Origin: Candidatus Rhodoferax mariagerensis
Lineage (GTDB): Bacteria > Pseudomonadota > Gammaproteobacteria > Burkholderiales > Burkholderiaceae_C
Assembly (NCBI GenBank): GCA_016719055.1
Contig: JADKAW010000041.1
Location: 5,259 to 69,258 of the forward strand
Direction of reading: 5' to 3'
Length of the DNA stretch: 64,000 nucleotides
Shown here: positions 38,355 to 48,045 of the stretch, one piece after another
Numbering within the stretch: position 1 is the stretch's first letter
How the letters are laid out: each line of letters starts with the position of its first letter
The notes under the pieces: model-generated
What the model saw: the letters and a program-made list of their open reading frames with translations, nothing else
Database searches by the model: none
What the model was told of the DNA's origin: nothing
Position numbers and translations under genes: made by a program

Positions 38355-38368
38355 TTGATGTAAATCAG
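38355..38368. promoter_or_regulatory. FNR/ANR-like box upstream of the MASE1/GGDEF gene
   Basis: TTGAT-GTAA-ATCAG matches TTGAT-N4-ATCAA at nine of ten positions, 107 bp upstream of the start at 38475. Oxygen-responsive control of this sensor is plausible but untested. Confidence 0.5.
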
Positions 38369-38474
38369 CAAATTCAAACGAATTCCCTTGGCCTGTAAGA
38401 CATCACTGTCCTTTCAGGCATACAGTCTTCAGCATCAAATTGCCGCAAGAGCATGCTTTGCCTCATGGAGTGAA

Positions 38475-41400
38475 ATGCTATTAAGAACACAGCTATTGTT
38501 TTTCATGCGCCAGCACCTGCTTCGCATGTCGATGATTGTTGTGCTGTACGCGCTGTTGGCCATGTTGGCGTTGCGCTTTTTCGCCATCGCCAGTGGCAAT
38601 GTCAGTCTGGTGTGGCCATCAAGCGGTCTGGCGCTGGCAGCGCTGCTGGTGGGCGGGCGCCGGTATGCCTGGGCCGTGTTGCTGGGCGCATTTGCCACCA
38701 ACACCCTGCAAGGCAGCCCCCTGCACACCGCCCTGCTCATCGGTATCGGTGCCACCTTGTCGGCACTGACGGCCCAGCAACTTCTGTCAAACAACAAGTT
38801 CTTTGACCCTGCGCTGCAGCGGCCCAGGGACTACTTCAGTCTGATGGCCGCCGCAGCACTCAGCGCGTTGGTTAGCGCCACGGTGGGCGTGGTGGCATTG
38901 TGGTCCGCCGGCATTATTCCGATTGCCGCCGGTCCGCAGGCGCTACTGAACTGGTGGCAAGGCGACACTTTGGGCATGTTGCTGGTGACGCCCTTGATTT
39001 TGGTCTGGCAACGTTGCCCCAAGCGCTGGTTCAGCAACATGTCGCGCACCCTGGAAACCCTGGCTTGTTTTGGTTTGCTGCTGCTGTCAGGGCAGATGGA
39101 ATTTTTGGATACGTTTTCGCCGTTTGTTGGTGCTGTCGAACATTTACACCCCACATTCCTGTTTGTTGTCTGGGCGGCTGTGCGTTTTGGTCGCCGGGGT
39201 GTCACGCTGGTCATCGTCCTGACTGCGATTCAGGCGTTGATCGGCGCTGCGCACGGTACGGGTGTTTTTGACCATGATTTTGAGCAAACGCACATGCTCA
39301 GCTTTTGGTTGTACGCGCTGACCTTGTCGACAGTCGGCATTTCGATGGCCTTAAGCATCGCCCATCGCAGGCAAGTTGAAGTAAAACTGAAGCAAAGCGA
39401 AGCCTTCAAGGACGTGATTCTGAATTCTGTGGCAGCCGAAATTGTCGTGATCGACAATCAGGGCATCATTCTGGCCGTTAACGAGCACTGGCGGCAGTTT
39501 GCGTTGAACAACAGCGCTGAACCAGGCCAACCGGCTGCCAACACGGGTATCGGCAGCAATTACATGTCGGTGTGTGCCGTGGACGCTGCGACGGATCAAC
39601 ACAGCCAGGAGGCCTGCCAGGGCATCTTCGATGTGCTGCAAGGTCGCAGGACCAGTTTCACCCTTGAATATCCGTGCCATTCTCCAGCGAAGAAGCGCTG
39701 GTTCAACATGATCGTCATGCCGCTGCGTTTTAACGCGCAGGACGGTGCCACCATCACCCACACCGACATTACACAGGTCAAGCAGGTCCAAGAAGATTTA
39801 CGCGAAAGTTATGTCGCCATTCACAGCATTCTCGATACCACGCTGGACGGTTATTGGCGCACTGACTTGCAAGGGCGCTTGCGCGAAGTCAACGCCAGCT
39901 ATTGCCGCATGTCGGGCTATTCGCGCGACGAGTTGCTGGGCCTGAGCATCAGCGATCTGGAAGACATTGAGAACCCAAAGGACATGATTGCGCGCATGGA
40001 TCGCCTGTTGCGCACGGGCCATGATCAGTTTGAAACCCAGCATCGTCGCAAAGATGGCTCGGTTTGGCAGGCAGAGGTCAGCACCACTTTTAACGGACAG
40101 ATAGCTACCCCGTCTTGCTTTGTCTTTTGCAGGGACATCACCGAGCGCAAAGCGTTGCAACAGTCGCTTCTTGATCAAGAGCGCCAACGCTTTGAGCAAC
40201 TCGACAAGCTCACTGCCGCAGTGCCCGGTGTGGTGTACCAGTTCAAGGTAGAACCCGGCGGCTCGTGGGCTTTTATTTATGTGAGTGCTGCCATTGAGTC
40301 CTTGTTCGAATTAAGGCCGCAAGATGCTTACCAGAATCCTGATGCGATGACCCATTGCATTGTTGAAGAAGATCGCGTAGCACATCGGGCATCGGTCGAA
40401 CGGTCATTCAAGGCCGTCACGCCCTGGTCCCATGAGCACCGCATTCAAACCAAAAGCGGCTGCCTGAAATGGATTCGCGGGCAGGCGCTGCCAGAATTGC
40501 AGGCTGACGGCAGCGTCATCTGGCAGGGCATTTTGACCGACATCACCGCAGCGAAGCAGGCCGAGGAGAAGATGCGCCAAAGTGAAAGCCACCTACGCGC
40601 GGTATTTGATTCGGCATTGGACGCCATCATCGGCATGGACGATCAGGGCCGCATTACTGAATGGAATAAACGGGCTGAAACCACTTTTGGCTGGCACCAA
40701 AAAGAAGCCGTGGGCCTGAACCTGCATGACGTCATTGCGCCGACACAGCATCGCGCAGCGCACCAGAGCGGTATGGCCCATTTTCTGGCCACGGGACAAT
40801 CCACCATCCTAAACCGCCGCATCGAAATCAATGCGCTGCGGCGCAGCGGTGAAGAATTTCCGGTTGAATTGTCCATTCTGCCGTTCAAGACTGCAGGGGG
40901 CTACCAGTTCACGGCATTCCTTGCCGATATTTCTGAACGAAAAGCGCAAGAAACGCAACTCCAGGATATTACCGCCCGTCTGCGTGCCAGTGAAGCACAC
41001 TACCGCTTGCTGACCGAAAACGTCTCGGATGTAGTCTGGCGCCAGGATCGAGGCCATTGTTTCACCTACATCAGCCCAGCCGATGAACGGCTGCGTGGCT
41101 ACCGCGCCGACGAGGTCATTGGCAGACACGCCTTTGAGTTGATGACCGATGAAGGCATTGCGCTCGTCGCAGAAATTACGCAGCGTTTAAAAACAAGCCC
41201 CCCAAACGACAACAACCTGCAAGGTGTCACTTTTGAAGCCCAGCAACGCTGCAAGGATGGCAGCCTGGTCTGGACTGAAATTGTGTCGGTACCCGAACTC
41301 AATAGCCAAGGTGAAGTCATTGGGCACCATGGGATTTCAAGAGACATCACTGAGCGCAAGCGCATGCAAGAAGAGGTGCGCCAACTGGCCTACTTTGACC

Positions 41401-41927
41401 CCTTGACCCGGCTGCCCAACCGGCGCCTGTTGAATGACCGGCTCCACCAAACCCTGGCCGCCAGCAAGCGCACTGGTCGCTTTGGCGCGATGATGGTTTT
41501 GGACCTGGACAACTTCAAACCGCTCAATGACCAACACGGCCATCTGGTGGGCGATTTGCTGCTGGTTGAAGTCGCAAAGCGTCTGCTGGCCTGTGTGCGC
41601 GAAATGGACACCGTGGCACGTTTTGGCGGTGATGAGTTTGTCGTGATGCTCAGCGAGCTTGACGAAGACCAAGCCGAATCGCACCGGCAGGCGCAGGCGG
41701 TTGCCGAGAAGATTCGACAGACTCTGGCCGTTTCCTATGTCTTGCGAGTCAGCCAGGAAAACCAGGCACCTTCCAAGGTGGAACACCACTGCACTGCCAG
41801 CATAGGCGTGGCGCTGTTTGCCAACCACGATGTGAGATCAGAAAACATCCTCCAATGGGCAGATGCCGCCATGTACCAAGCCAAGGATGCAGGGCGCAAT
41901 GTGATTCGATTTCATACAGTAGGCTGA
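38475..41927 (+). CDS. MASE1-multi-PAS diguanylate cyclase
   Basis: 1150 residues. About 10-300 is a MASE1-type integral membrane sensor with 8 or so hydrophobic segments (LVWPSSGLALAALLVGGRRY). Then come about five PAS domains with PAC ends (DITQVKQVQED, DITERKALQQS, DITAAKQAEEK, DISERKAQETQ, DITERKRMQEE), and finally a GGDEF domain with MMVLDLDNFKPLNDQHGHLV and active motif FGGDEFVVML. No EAL domain. It should synthesise c-di-GMP in response to signals sensed by MASE1/PAS. The ATG at 38475 has GGAG upstream; the frame reaches a TTG at 38388. An FNR-like box lies upstream. Confidence 0.93.
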   Translation: MLLRTQLLFFMRQHLLRMSMIVVLYALLAMLALRFFAIASGNVSLVWPSSGLALAALLVGGRRYAWAVLLGAFATNTLQGSPLHTALLIGIGATLSALTAQQLLSNNKFFDPALQRPRDYFSLMAAAALSALVSATVGVVALWSAGIIPIAAGPQALLNWWQGDTLGMLLVTPLILVWQRCPKRWFSNMSRTLETLACFGLLLLSGQMEFLDTFSPFVGAVEHLHPTFLFVVWAAVRFGRRGVTLVIVLTAIQALIGAAHGTGVFDHDFEQTHMLSFWLYALTLSTVGISMALSIAHRRQVEVKLKQSEAFKDVILNSVAAEIVVIDNQGIILAVNEHWRQFALNNSAEPGQPAANTGIGSNYMSVCAVDAATDQHSQEACQGIFDVLQGRRTSFTLEYPCHSPAKKRWFNMIVMPLRFNAQDGATITHTDITQVKQVQEDLRESYVAIHSILDTTLDGYWRTDLQGRLREVNASYCRMSGYSRDELLGLSISDLEDIENPKDMIARMDRLLRTGHDQFETQHRRKDGSVWQAEVSTTFNGQIATPSCFVFCRDITERKALQQSLLDQERQRFEQLDKLTAAVPGVVYQFKVEPGGSWAFIYVSAAIESLFELRPQDAYQNPDAMTHCIVEEDRVAHRASVERSFKAVTPWSHEHRIQTKSGCLKWIRGQALPELQADGSVIWQGILTDITAAKQAEEKMRQSESHLRAVFDSALDAIIGMDDQGRITEWNKRAETTFGWHQKEAVGLNLHDVIAPTQHRAAHQSGMAHFLATGQSTILNRRIEINALRRSGEEFPVELSILPFKTAGGYQFTAFLADISERKAQETQLQDITARLRASEAHYRLLTENVSDVVWRQDRGHCFTYISPADERLRGYRADEVIGRHAFELMTDEGIALVAEITQRLKTSPPNDNNLQGVTFEAQQRCKDGSLVWTEIVSVPELNSQGEVIGHHGISRDITERKRMQEEVRQLAYFDPLTRLPNRRLLNDRLHQTLAASKRTGRFGAMMVLDLDNFKPLNDQHGHLVGDLLLVEVAKRLLACVREMDTVARFGGDEFVVMLSELDEDQAESHRQAQAVAEKIRQTLAVSYVLRVSQENQAPSKVEHHCTASIGVALFANHDVRSENILQWADAAMYQAKDAGRNVIRFHTVG

Positions 41928-42139
41928 GAACTCTGACAGACTGAGAAATCATTGAATTGACCTACCCGCAAGCGGCCATTGGTGACGGTCTGCTTGCTGA
42001 GCTCCGGACAGCACTGGGCACAATTTGAAGAACGTAGCCTGCACTTAAGTGGCAATCTCAACATCAGGCACGTCGATCGGAATGAAAACTGTGTGCCGGG
42101 CTTTGATGCCGCTGCGCCCAATATGCCAGTTTTCGATGA
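41928..42139. other. Intergenic remnant-like sequence
   Basis: About 200 bp between the GGDEF gene and the truncated ATPase. One frame gives NLNIRHVDRNENCVPGFDAA to a stop after WLRR at about 42155, which looks like the C-terminal end of a lost gene that I do not recognise. Confidence 0.4.
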
Positions 42140-42523
42140 GTGGCTACGACGCTAGGCCGTTTGTCAGCCCAAGGCCCATTATTTCACCGCCCCGAGTTAG
42201 CTGTCGTGCTGGCTGATCAGTCGCTGGACACCTCGCTGGGGACCAGTGGTGGCATGTTTTTGGCGGCGCCTCGGCGCACTGGCAAGTCGACCTTTGTGCG
42301 TCAGGACCTGGTGCCCGAGTTTGAGCGGCGCGGCCTCAATGTCATCTACGTGGACCTGTGGATTGACAAGACGGCCAACCCCGCATTGCACATCGCCAAC
42401 GCCATTCGTACCGAACTGGCGCGCGACGATGGCGCGATGGCAAAGGCGCTCAAGAAGATGGCCAACATGTCCAAGCTGATCTTTGGCGCACGGGGTAATG
42501 GCCTGAGTTTTGACCTGTCAGAA
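42140..42523 (+). pseudogene. AAA-type ATPase N-terminus truncated by repeat R2
   Basis: The frame encodes RPELAVVLADQSLDTSLGTS, a P-loop region APRRTGKSTFVRQDL, and FERRGLNVIYVDLWIDKTAN, the beginning of a STAND/AAA ATPase of the type with a GGMFLAAPRRTGKST loop. After about 125 residues the frame enters repeat R2 copy B and ends at 42631 with repeat-encoded residues. Walker B, sensors and C-terminal domains are missing. A fragment without function, unless the short protein is used in some other way. Confidence 0.8.
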
Positions 42524-42655
42524 ATGATGCTGGCCCCCTGGCATTTATATGCTAAATTGGCCTGTAGCCCCCGTGCTATATGCGCTGAAAGCTCTGCTAT
42601 TTGTAGCTGGAGAATGTTGTTTGTTGAATAGACGTTGACGATATTGTTGAGACCC
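42524..42655 (+). repeat. 132-bp repeat R2, copy B
   Basis: About 95% identical to 37869-38000, same orientation and length. It replaces the 3' part of the ATPase gene. The repeat supplies the same short C-terminal tail (MMLAPW-N/H-LYAKLACSPRAICA) in the same frame at both loci. Confidence 0.9.
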
Positions 42656-42767
42656 GCAAGAGACAATCGACTTTTCGATTTGCTTGATCCAGACCTGTCA
42701 TTGGAACCCGCTGTTTGGGCTGTTTTGTCATCGTTCGCCGGGTGGAGCAGTCCGACGCTCTGATCGG

Positions 42768-43628
42768 TCAGGACACCAAGACCTCGACCTCCATCCCCGC
42801 AAACGCATCCGTCGCACCAACAAAGCTGCCCGACACCGGCATCAACAGCGTGATGTCGCGGGCAACGGCGACCGGAACCAGATTGAACCCGCCGATACTG
42901 CGATTGGTCGGATCGAAGTTGATCCAGCCAGCCCCAGGCACATAGACCTCGGCCCACGCGTGGGTGGATCCGGACCCTGCGGAACCCGTCGCACAAAGTT
43001 GCGGATCGTACAGATAGCCCGACACGATCCGCGCGCCCATGTCCAGGCTGCGCACCGCCTCGGCAAACAGCACTGCGTAGTCGCGGCAAGAACCCCACCC
43101 ACGGTCGAGCGATTCGTTCGGCGTTTGCGTACCCTCACTTTCGCGCACCTCGTACTGCAAGGCTTCGGACACGCCTTGGCTGATCGCCTTCAACAGTTCC
43201 AGCGTGTCGGGTGCGGCGTCACGCACGAATGATCGGGCCCACTTCTGGAGGCGCCCCATCGGGTCAAGGTACTGCTGGATCGCAAGCGCCCCCAGATCTG
43301 CGCGATCATCGTTCGAATAGAAGAACGGGAAATTGAGGGCTGTCGCTGCAATATTGAAGATCGGCCAGGGGTTGCCAGTGAGGTCCAGTTCGACCTTACT
43401 TTCGATCCGCAATGCGTCGGTCTTGCCAGTGAATGACGCCGTTGCGACAGCATTGCCCGAGACATCGTTGGCCCACGCCATCGTCGCGTCGGGCGACACC
43501 TCCAAGGTGTGCGATATGAGGTGCAGTTCACGACTTTCTCTGGGCCGCAGCATTAGCCGATGCGGATTCAGGCTGACGGCGTTGCGGTAGTGATAGACCG
43601 TTGCATGACTGATTCGAATTTGGGTCAC
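42768..43628 (-). CDS. Transglutaminase-like cysteine peptidase-fold protein
   Basis: 286 residues. N-terminal beta region (about 1-150: RISHATVYHYRNAVSLNPHR) and a transglutaminase core with Cys in GWGSCRDYAVLFAEAVRSLD, His in STHAWAEVYVPGAGW and Asp in INFDPTNRS, i.e. the complete Cys-His-Asp triad. No signal peptide, so probably cytoplasmic. This family often appears beside circularly permuted ATP-grasp and alpha-E genes, absent here. It lies between the truncated ATPase/repeat and the phytochrome operon, on the opposite strand. Confidence 0.88.
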   Translation of the reverse strand: MTQIRISHATVYHYRNAVSLNPHRLMLRPRESRELHLISHTLEVSPDATMAWANDVSGNAVATASFTGKTDALRIESKVELDLTGNPWPIFNIAATALNFPFFYSNDDRADLGALAIQQYLDPMGRLQKWARSFVRDAAPDTLELLKAISQGVSEALQYEVRESEGTQTPNESLDRGWGSCRDYAVLFAEAVRSLDMGARIVSGYLYDPQLCATGSAGSGSTHAWAEVYVPGAGWINFDPTNRSIGGFNLVPVAVARDITLLMPVSGSFVGATDAFAGMEVEVLVS

Positions 43629-44046
43629 GGTGATGTGGAACTCCTGAATGACATCCAGATTAACACCTTATGTGCAAGCAAGTCTGCCATCGGGCAAGCC
43701 GATATCAGTGCGGCACCTGTTCCTGAAAGACCTGCCTGCCGCGAATTGCTGACTGGACCTCGTTGGCCATCGGACCAATGCCGGACTGAAACCTGCACAG
43801 CTGCTTGCACCAGGTGGCACCATATAACCTGTGGGGCACGTCCTCGATGTTAGGCCATGACTTTCACAGAGATTGACCGCAGGTCGCTCGTAGGAGGGAA
43901 ACCATTCAATGTTTGGTATGGCTCTCTGAATGACTGCCTGACTGCCCCGGTCCGCCTTGGCTATACCCACGCTACAAATTTCACCACTGTGTGTTGTAGC
44001 GTACAGACTGCTGCCTCAGGCAAGCCCCACAATAGGCGACTCACAC
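43629..44046. other. Intergenic region before the phytochrome operon
   Basis: 418 bp between divergently transcribed genes, expected to hold both promoters. Short frames on the minus strand (43668-43970) show no recognisable domain. Confidence 0.5.
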
Positions 44047-46410
44047 ATGAGTGCACACCCTCAGATGCCACTGCACGCCACCGCAACACCGACCACCCCC
44101 TGGGGCTCCGGCCCCTACAGTACCAAACGCCACGGAACTACCCTGACCACCTGCGACAGCGAGCCGGTCCAAACACCGGGCTGCATCCAGGCGCACGGGG
44201 CCATGCTGGTGCTGCGCCTGGGCGACCTGCAGATCCTGCAGGCCAGCAACAACACGCTGCTGCACCTGGGCGTGCCCGCAGCCCAGTTGCTGGGCCAGCC
44301 CGTGCATAGTCTGGTGGGTGAGGCCGCCGTGGTGCGGCTGCGGGAGATGCTGGCGCACGAGGCACCGGGTATGGGTCCGGTTTACGCTTTCACCCTGCCG
44401 GCACGCGCCGGTGCCGTGGCGCTGGACGCTTGCGTGCACCGCAGTTCAGGCGCAGTGGTGCTTGAATTTGAAGCCACGGGACGCGACCAGACGCCGCCCG
44501 ACGGCAACTTCTTCATGCTGGTGAAGTCGGCGGTGGCTCGCCTGCATGGTGCCACCGGCGTGCGCAGCTTTTGCCAGCAGGTCACTGAAGAAGTGCGCTC
44601 TGTGACCGGGCTGGACCGGGTGATGGTCTACCGCTTCCATGCGGATCAGCATGGCGAAGTGATTTCTGAGAGTCGGCGCGAGGGTTTGGAGTCCTGGCTC
44701 GGGCTGCACTACCCGGCCAGCGACATTCCGGCACCGGCGCGGGCCATTTACAAGGCCTTGTGGATACGCCCTTTGCCCAACGCGGCCGGCGAACTGGTGG
44801 AGTTGTTGCCATTGGCCAACCCGGACACCGGCTTGGCGCTCGACATGACTCACTGCAGCCTGCGCGGCGCCTCGGTGATGTACACCGAGTACCTGGCCAA
44901 CATGGGTGCGGCCGCATCACTGACCATGCCGATCCTGCGCGACGGTGAACTCTGGGGCCTGATTGCCTGCCAGCACAACACACCCACACAGTTTCCCTAC
45001 CCGGTGCGCGCGGCCTGCGAGCTGCTGGCCCAGGTGGTGTCACTGCAGCTCAAGTCTGCCGAACACGCGCAGCAGCTGGCCTATCGCCTGAAGATGGAAG
45101 AGGTGCACCAGCAGTTGCTGGCCCGTGCGGCCCGCGACGGCGAATTGCTGGCGCTGACGGCCCATCAGCCTTCCCTGCTCGATGCCATCGACTGCAGCGG
45201 CGCCGCGCTCTATCACCAGGAGCGCTGGCACTGCGTGGGCCAGGTGCCCGAGGTTGCGCAGCTCGACGCGCTGGCCCATTGGCTGCACCAGCAGAGCACG
45301 TTTGACTCGGCAACCCGACCGGTCTTTGTCACCGACGCGCTGGCCAGCCTGTGCCCGGGGGTCGCCGGGCTGGAGCCCGTCGCCAGCGGCCTGCTGGCGG
45401 TGCCACTGTCGCGCCAACGGCGTGGCCTGCTGTTGTGGTTTCGGCCGCAGACGATCCAGACGATTCCGTGGGCGGGCAAGCCGGACGACAAGCCGCCACA
45501 CACCGGCCCGCACGGCGCGCGGCTGACACCGCGTGCGTCTTTTGCCCTGTTCACCGAGTCGGTGCGGGGTTGCTCGCTGCCCTGGGACGACATTGAGGTG
45601 GACGCCGCGCTGCGCCTGCGCCATTTGGTGCTGGAATGGGTCATCACCCGCGGCGAGCGACTGGCGGACCTGAATACCGAGCTGACCCGCAGCAACGAGG
45701 AGCTCGACGCCTTTGCCTATGTCGCCTCGCACGACCTGAAGGAACCCCTGCGCGGCATCCACCGCTATGCCCACCAACTGCTGGAAAGAGCCACCGACAA
45801 CGAAGACCGCCAGCGCATCAGCAGCATGATGCGGCTGAGTTTGCGCATGGACAGCCTGCTTGACTCGCTGCTGCACTTCTCGCGGGTGGGCCGGCTGGAG
45901 CTGGAGCCCGAAACCATGGACCTGAACCAGGTGCTGGAAGAAGCGCTGGAGATGGTCGGTGCGCGCCGCCCGGGCAGCGCCTGCAGCATCGCCATACCCC
46001 GGGCGTTACCGACGCTGGGCTGCGACCCCCTGCGGGTGCGTGAGGTTTACAGCAACCTGCTGTCCAATGCGCTGAAGTACCGGCGCGGCCCGCAGGCCCA
46101 CATCGAGGTGGGCTATATCGCGGCAGATGAAAGCGCATTGCGCCCCAACGCGCCCGCCGAGACCGCCGGACAGTTGCTGCTTTATGTAAAGGACTTGGGT
46201 ATTGGCATTGAGGAGCGGCATTACGAGCAGGTGTTTCGCCTGTTCAAGCGCATGCACGGGCGCGACGATTACGGCGGCGGTGTTGGTGCTGGCCTGACCA
46301 TTGTGCAAAAACTGGTGCAGCGCCACGGCGGACGGGTCTGGCTGGACTCGACCCCAGGGCTGGGCAGTTGCTTTTACTTCACCCTGCCCAGCCTGCCGGC
46401 GACTACCTGA
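44047..46410 (+). CDS. bphP: Bacteriophytochrome histidine kinase
   Basis: 787 residues. The biliverdin-binding Cys is seen in TTCDSEPVQTPGCIQAHG (about residue 34). It then has PAS, a GAF with the DIP motif (YPASDIPAPARAIYKALWIR), a PHY domain with PRASF (TPRASFALFTESVRG), a dimerisation helix with the phospho-acceptor His in ASHDLKEPLRGIHRYA, and an HATPase_c domain (NLLSNALKYRRG, LGIGIEERHYEQVFRLFKRM, GVGAGLTIVQKLVQRHGGRV). A red/far-red-sensing kinase. The ATG at 44047 is chosen because the frame before it lacks phytochrome sequence. A receiver gene follows at 1 bp and another receiver-kinase next, so one operon. Confidence 0.95.
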   Translation: MSAHPQMPLHATATPTTPWGSGPYSTKRHGTTLTTCDSEPVQTPGCIQAHGAMLVLRLGDLQILQASNNTLLHLGVPAAQLLGQPVHSLVGEAAVVRLREMLAHEAPGMGPVYAFTLPARAGAVALDACVHRSSGAVVLEFEATGRDQTPPDGNFFMLVKSAVARLHGATGVRSFCQQVTEEVRSVTGLDRVMVYRFHADQHGEVISESRREGLESWLGLHYPASDIPAPARAIYKALWIRPLPNAAGELVELLPLANPDTGLALDMTHCSLRGASVMYTEYLANMGAAASLTMPILRDGELWGLIACQHNTPTQFPYPVRAACELLAQVVSLQLKSAEHAQQLAYRLKMEEVHQQLLARAARDGELLALTAHQPSLLDAIDCSGAALYHQERWHCVGQVPEVAQLDALAHWLHQQSTFDSATRPVFVTDALASLCPGVAGLEPVASGLLAVPLSRQRRGLLLWFRPQTIQTIPWAGKPDDKPPHTGPHGARLTPRASFALFTESVRGCSLPWDDIEVDAALRLRHLVLEWVITRGERLADLNTELTRSNEELDAFAYVASHDLKEPLRGIHRYAHQLLERATDNEDRQRISSMMRLSLRMDSLLDSLLHFSRVGRLELEPETMDLNQVLEEALEMVGARRPGSACSIAIPRALPTLGCDPLRVREVYSNLLSNALKYRRGPQAHIEVGYIAADESALRPNAPAETAGQLLLYVKDLGIGIEERHYEQVFRLFKRMHGRDDYGGGVGAGLTIVQKLVQRHGGRVWLDSTPGLGSCFYFTLPSLPATT

Positions 46411-46411
46411 C

Positions 46412-46834
46412 ATGCGCAAGCGCTCGATCCTGGTGCTGGAGGATTCCGACGAGGACTTTGCCACCGTGCAGGATGCGGCCCGCCTGGCCGGGCTGCCCCA
46501 CCCCATCGTGCGTGCCATTGCCGGTGGCGAGTGCTTGCGCCTGCTGCGCAGCGAGTTGCAGACGCGCGCGTCCGCGCCACTGCTGGTGCTGCTGGATCTG
46601 AACACGCCGGGCGATGATGGCCGCGAGGCGTTGCGCGCCATCCGCCAGGACGCGGCCTTCAAGGCCCTGCCGCTGGTGGTTCTGAGCGCCTCGGCCAACC
46701 CACGCGACTTGCAGTTTTGTTACGCTGCTGGCGCCAATGCCTACCACGTCAAGCCGGTGGAACACGCCCTGCATTTGCAGCTTCTGCGGCAGATATTTGC
46801 CTACTGGCTGGGCTGCGTCACGCTGCCCGCCTGA
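46412..46834 (+). CDS. Single-domain response regulator (phytochrome partner)
   Basis: 140 residues, a lone receiver: acidic pair EDSDED at the N-terminus, phospho-acceptor Asp in LLVLLDLNTPGDDG, Ser in VVLSASANPRD and Lys in HVKPVEH. This is the Rcp1-like type typically encoded beside bacteriophytochrome kinases, without an output domain. Its ATG is one base after the bphP stop. It is followed after 17 bp by the hybrid receiver-kinase, so a phosphorelay BphP to this receiver and/or to the next protein is likely. Confidence 0.93.
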   Translation: MRKRSILVLEDSDEDFATVQDAARLAGLPHPIVRAIAGGECLRLLRSELQTRASAPLLVLLDLNTPGDDGREALRAIRQDAAFKALPLVVLSASANPRDLQFCYAAGANAYHVKPVEHALHLQLLRQIFAYWLGCVTLPA

Positions 46835-46851
46835 ACCCGAACTACCCCCCG

Positions 46852-48045
46852 ATGTCAAGAGCGCCCCTGCACATCCTGCTGATTGAGGACAACGCCGAAG
46901 ACTGCGCAGACATGCGCCAGATGCTGCTGCAAACCTGCCGGCGCCGCTACGCCTTCAGCGAAGCCCGTCTCGGCGCAGCGGGTGTGCGCCTGGTGTTGGA
47001 GCCGGAGCACGGCCCGGTCGACTGCGTGCTGCTCGATTACGGACTGCCCGACATGAACGCGCTTGAAGTTTTGGCCGCGCTGAACCAGGACAACGATATG
47101 CCGCCCTGCCCGGTGGTGGTGATCACCGGTGCACTGATCGACGAGGGCCAGCGGTTATTGGCCGCCGGCGCCCAGGATTACATTGCCAAGCGCTGGGTCA
47201 GCGCCGAGGGTCTGACGCGAGCCATCGAAAACGCCATCGACCGCTTTGCGCTGCAGCGCGAGCGCAAGCGCATCGAACAGGCGCTGATCATCGCCAAGGC
47301 CGAGGCCGAGTCGGCCAACCAGGCCAAGTCCGAATTCCTGTTGCGCATGAGCCATGAGCTACGTTCACCGCTCAACGTCATTCTGGGCTTCACCCAGCTG
47401 ATCGAGAATGGCACACCAGTGCCCACGCCGGGGCAGCAAAACAGCATCAAACAGGTCTTGCACGCCGGCTGGTACCTGCTGGACCTGATCAATGAAGTGC
47501 TCGAACTGTCAACCATTGAGTCCGGCAACATGCGGCTGTCCATGCAGACGGTGTGCATCAGCGAGCTGATGGACGATTGCCATGCCATGATCCAGACGCA
47601 GGCACAGGAGCGTGGCCTGGTGCTGGCCTTTGGCCACATTGAAAAGCCCTGTCTGGTCAATGCCGATCCGATGCGAACCAAGCAGGTCTTGCTAAACCTG
47701 CTAAGCAACGCCGTCAAATACAACCGCGACGCCGGAAGCATTGATGTGCGCTGCAGCGCAACACCCGGGCAAGGGGTGCGTGTGAGCGTACAGGACACCG
47801 GTCAGGGACTGTCGGCCGAGCAGCTGACGCAGCTTTTTGAGCCGTTCAATCGGTTGGGCCAGGAGTCTGGCACAACGGCGGGTACCGGCGTGGGGCTGGT
47901 CGTCAGCAAGCGGTTGGTCGAGCTGATGGGCGGACGCATCGGTGTCGAAAGCACGGTTGGCGTGGGCAGCATCTTCTGGTTCGAGCTTCATGTGGCACCG
48001 CTGGTGATGAATGCCGATGAAACAGCCTTGCACAGCGCGCTGTGA
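46852..48045 (+). CDS. Response regulator-histidine kinase hybrid
   Basis: 397 residues. An N-terminal receiver (about 1-125: LLIEDNAEDCADM, phospho-acceptor Asp in CVLLDYGLPDMNALEV) is followed by a coiled segment (IAKAEAESANQAKSEFLLRM) and a kinase core with the His in MSHELRSPLN and ATP-binding motifs NLLSNAVKY, DTGQGLSAEQLTQLFEPFNR and GTGVGLVVSKRLVELMGG. Receiver first, kinase second is the reverse of usual hybrids and makes it a candidate second step after the phytochrome. ATG at 46852 follows the previous stop by 17 bp. Confidence 0.9.
   Translation: MSRAPLHILLIEDNAEDCADMRQMLLQTCRRRYAFSEARLGAAGVRLVLEPEHGPVDCVLLDYGLPDMNALEVLAALNQDNDMPPCPVVVITGALIDEGQRLLAAGAQDYIAKRWVSAEGLTRAIENAIDRFALQRERKRIEQALIIAKAEAESANQAKSEFLLRMSHELRSPLNVILGFTQLIENGTPVPTPGQQNSIKQVLHAGWYLLDLINEVLELSTIESGNMRLSMQTVCISELMDDCHAMIQTQAQERGLVLAFGHIEKPCLVNADPMRTKQVLLNLLSNAVKYNRDAGSIDVRCSATPGQGVRVSVQDTGQGLSAEQLTQLFEPFNRLGQESGTTAGTGVGLVVSKRLVELMGGRIGVESTVGVGSIFWFELHVAPLVMNADETALHSAL

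Larger units (their letters stand above)
37588..38474. other. Gene-poor intergenic region with repeat R2 and an FNR-like box
   Basis: 887 bp upstream of aspA and the MASE1/GGDEF gene. It contains an open stretch at 37695-37976 (GVTLSGCYADAIEGAQGQFE), unrecognised and probably a gene remnant, which runs into repeat R2 copy A at 37869-38000, and the FNR-like box at 38355-38368. No complete gene is visible. Confidence 0.6.
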
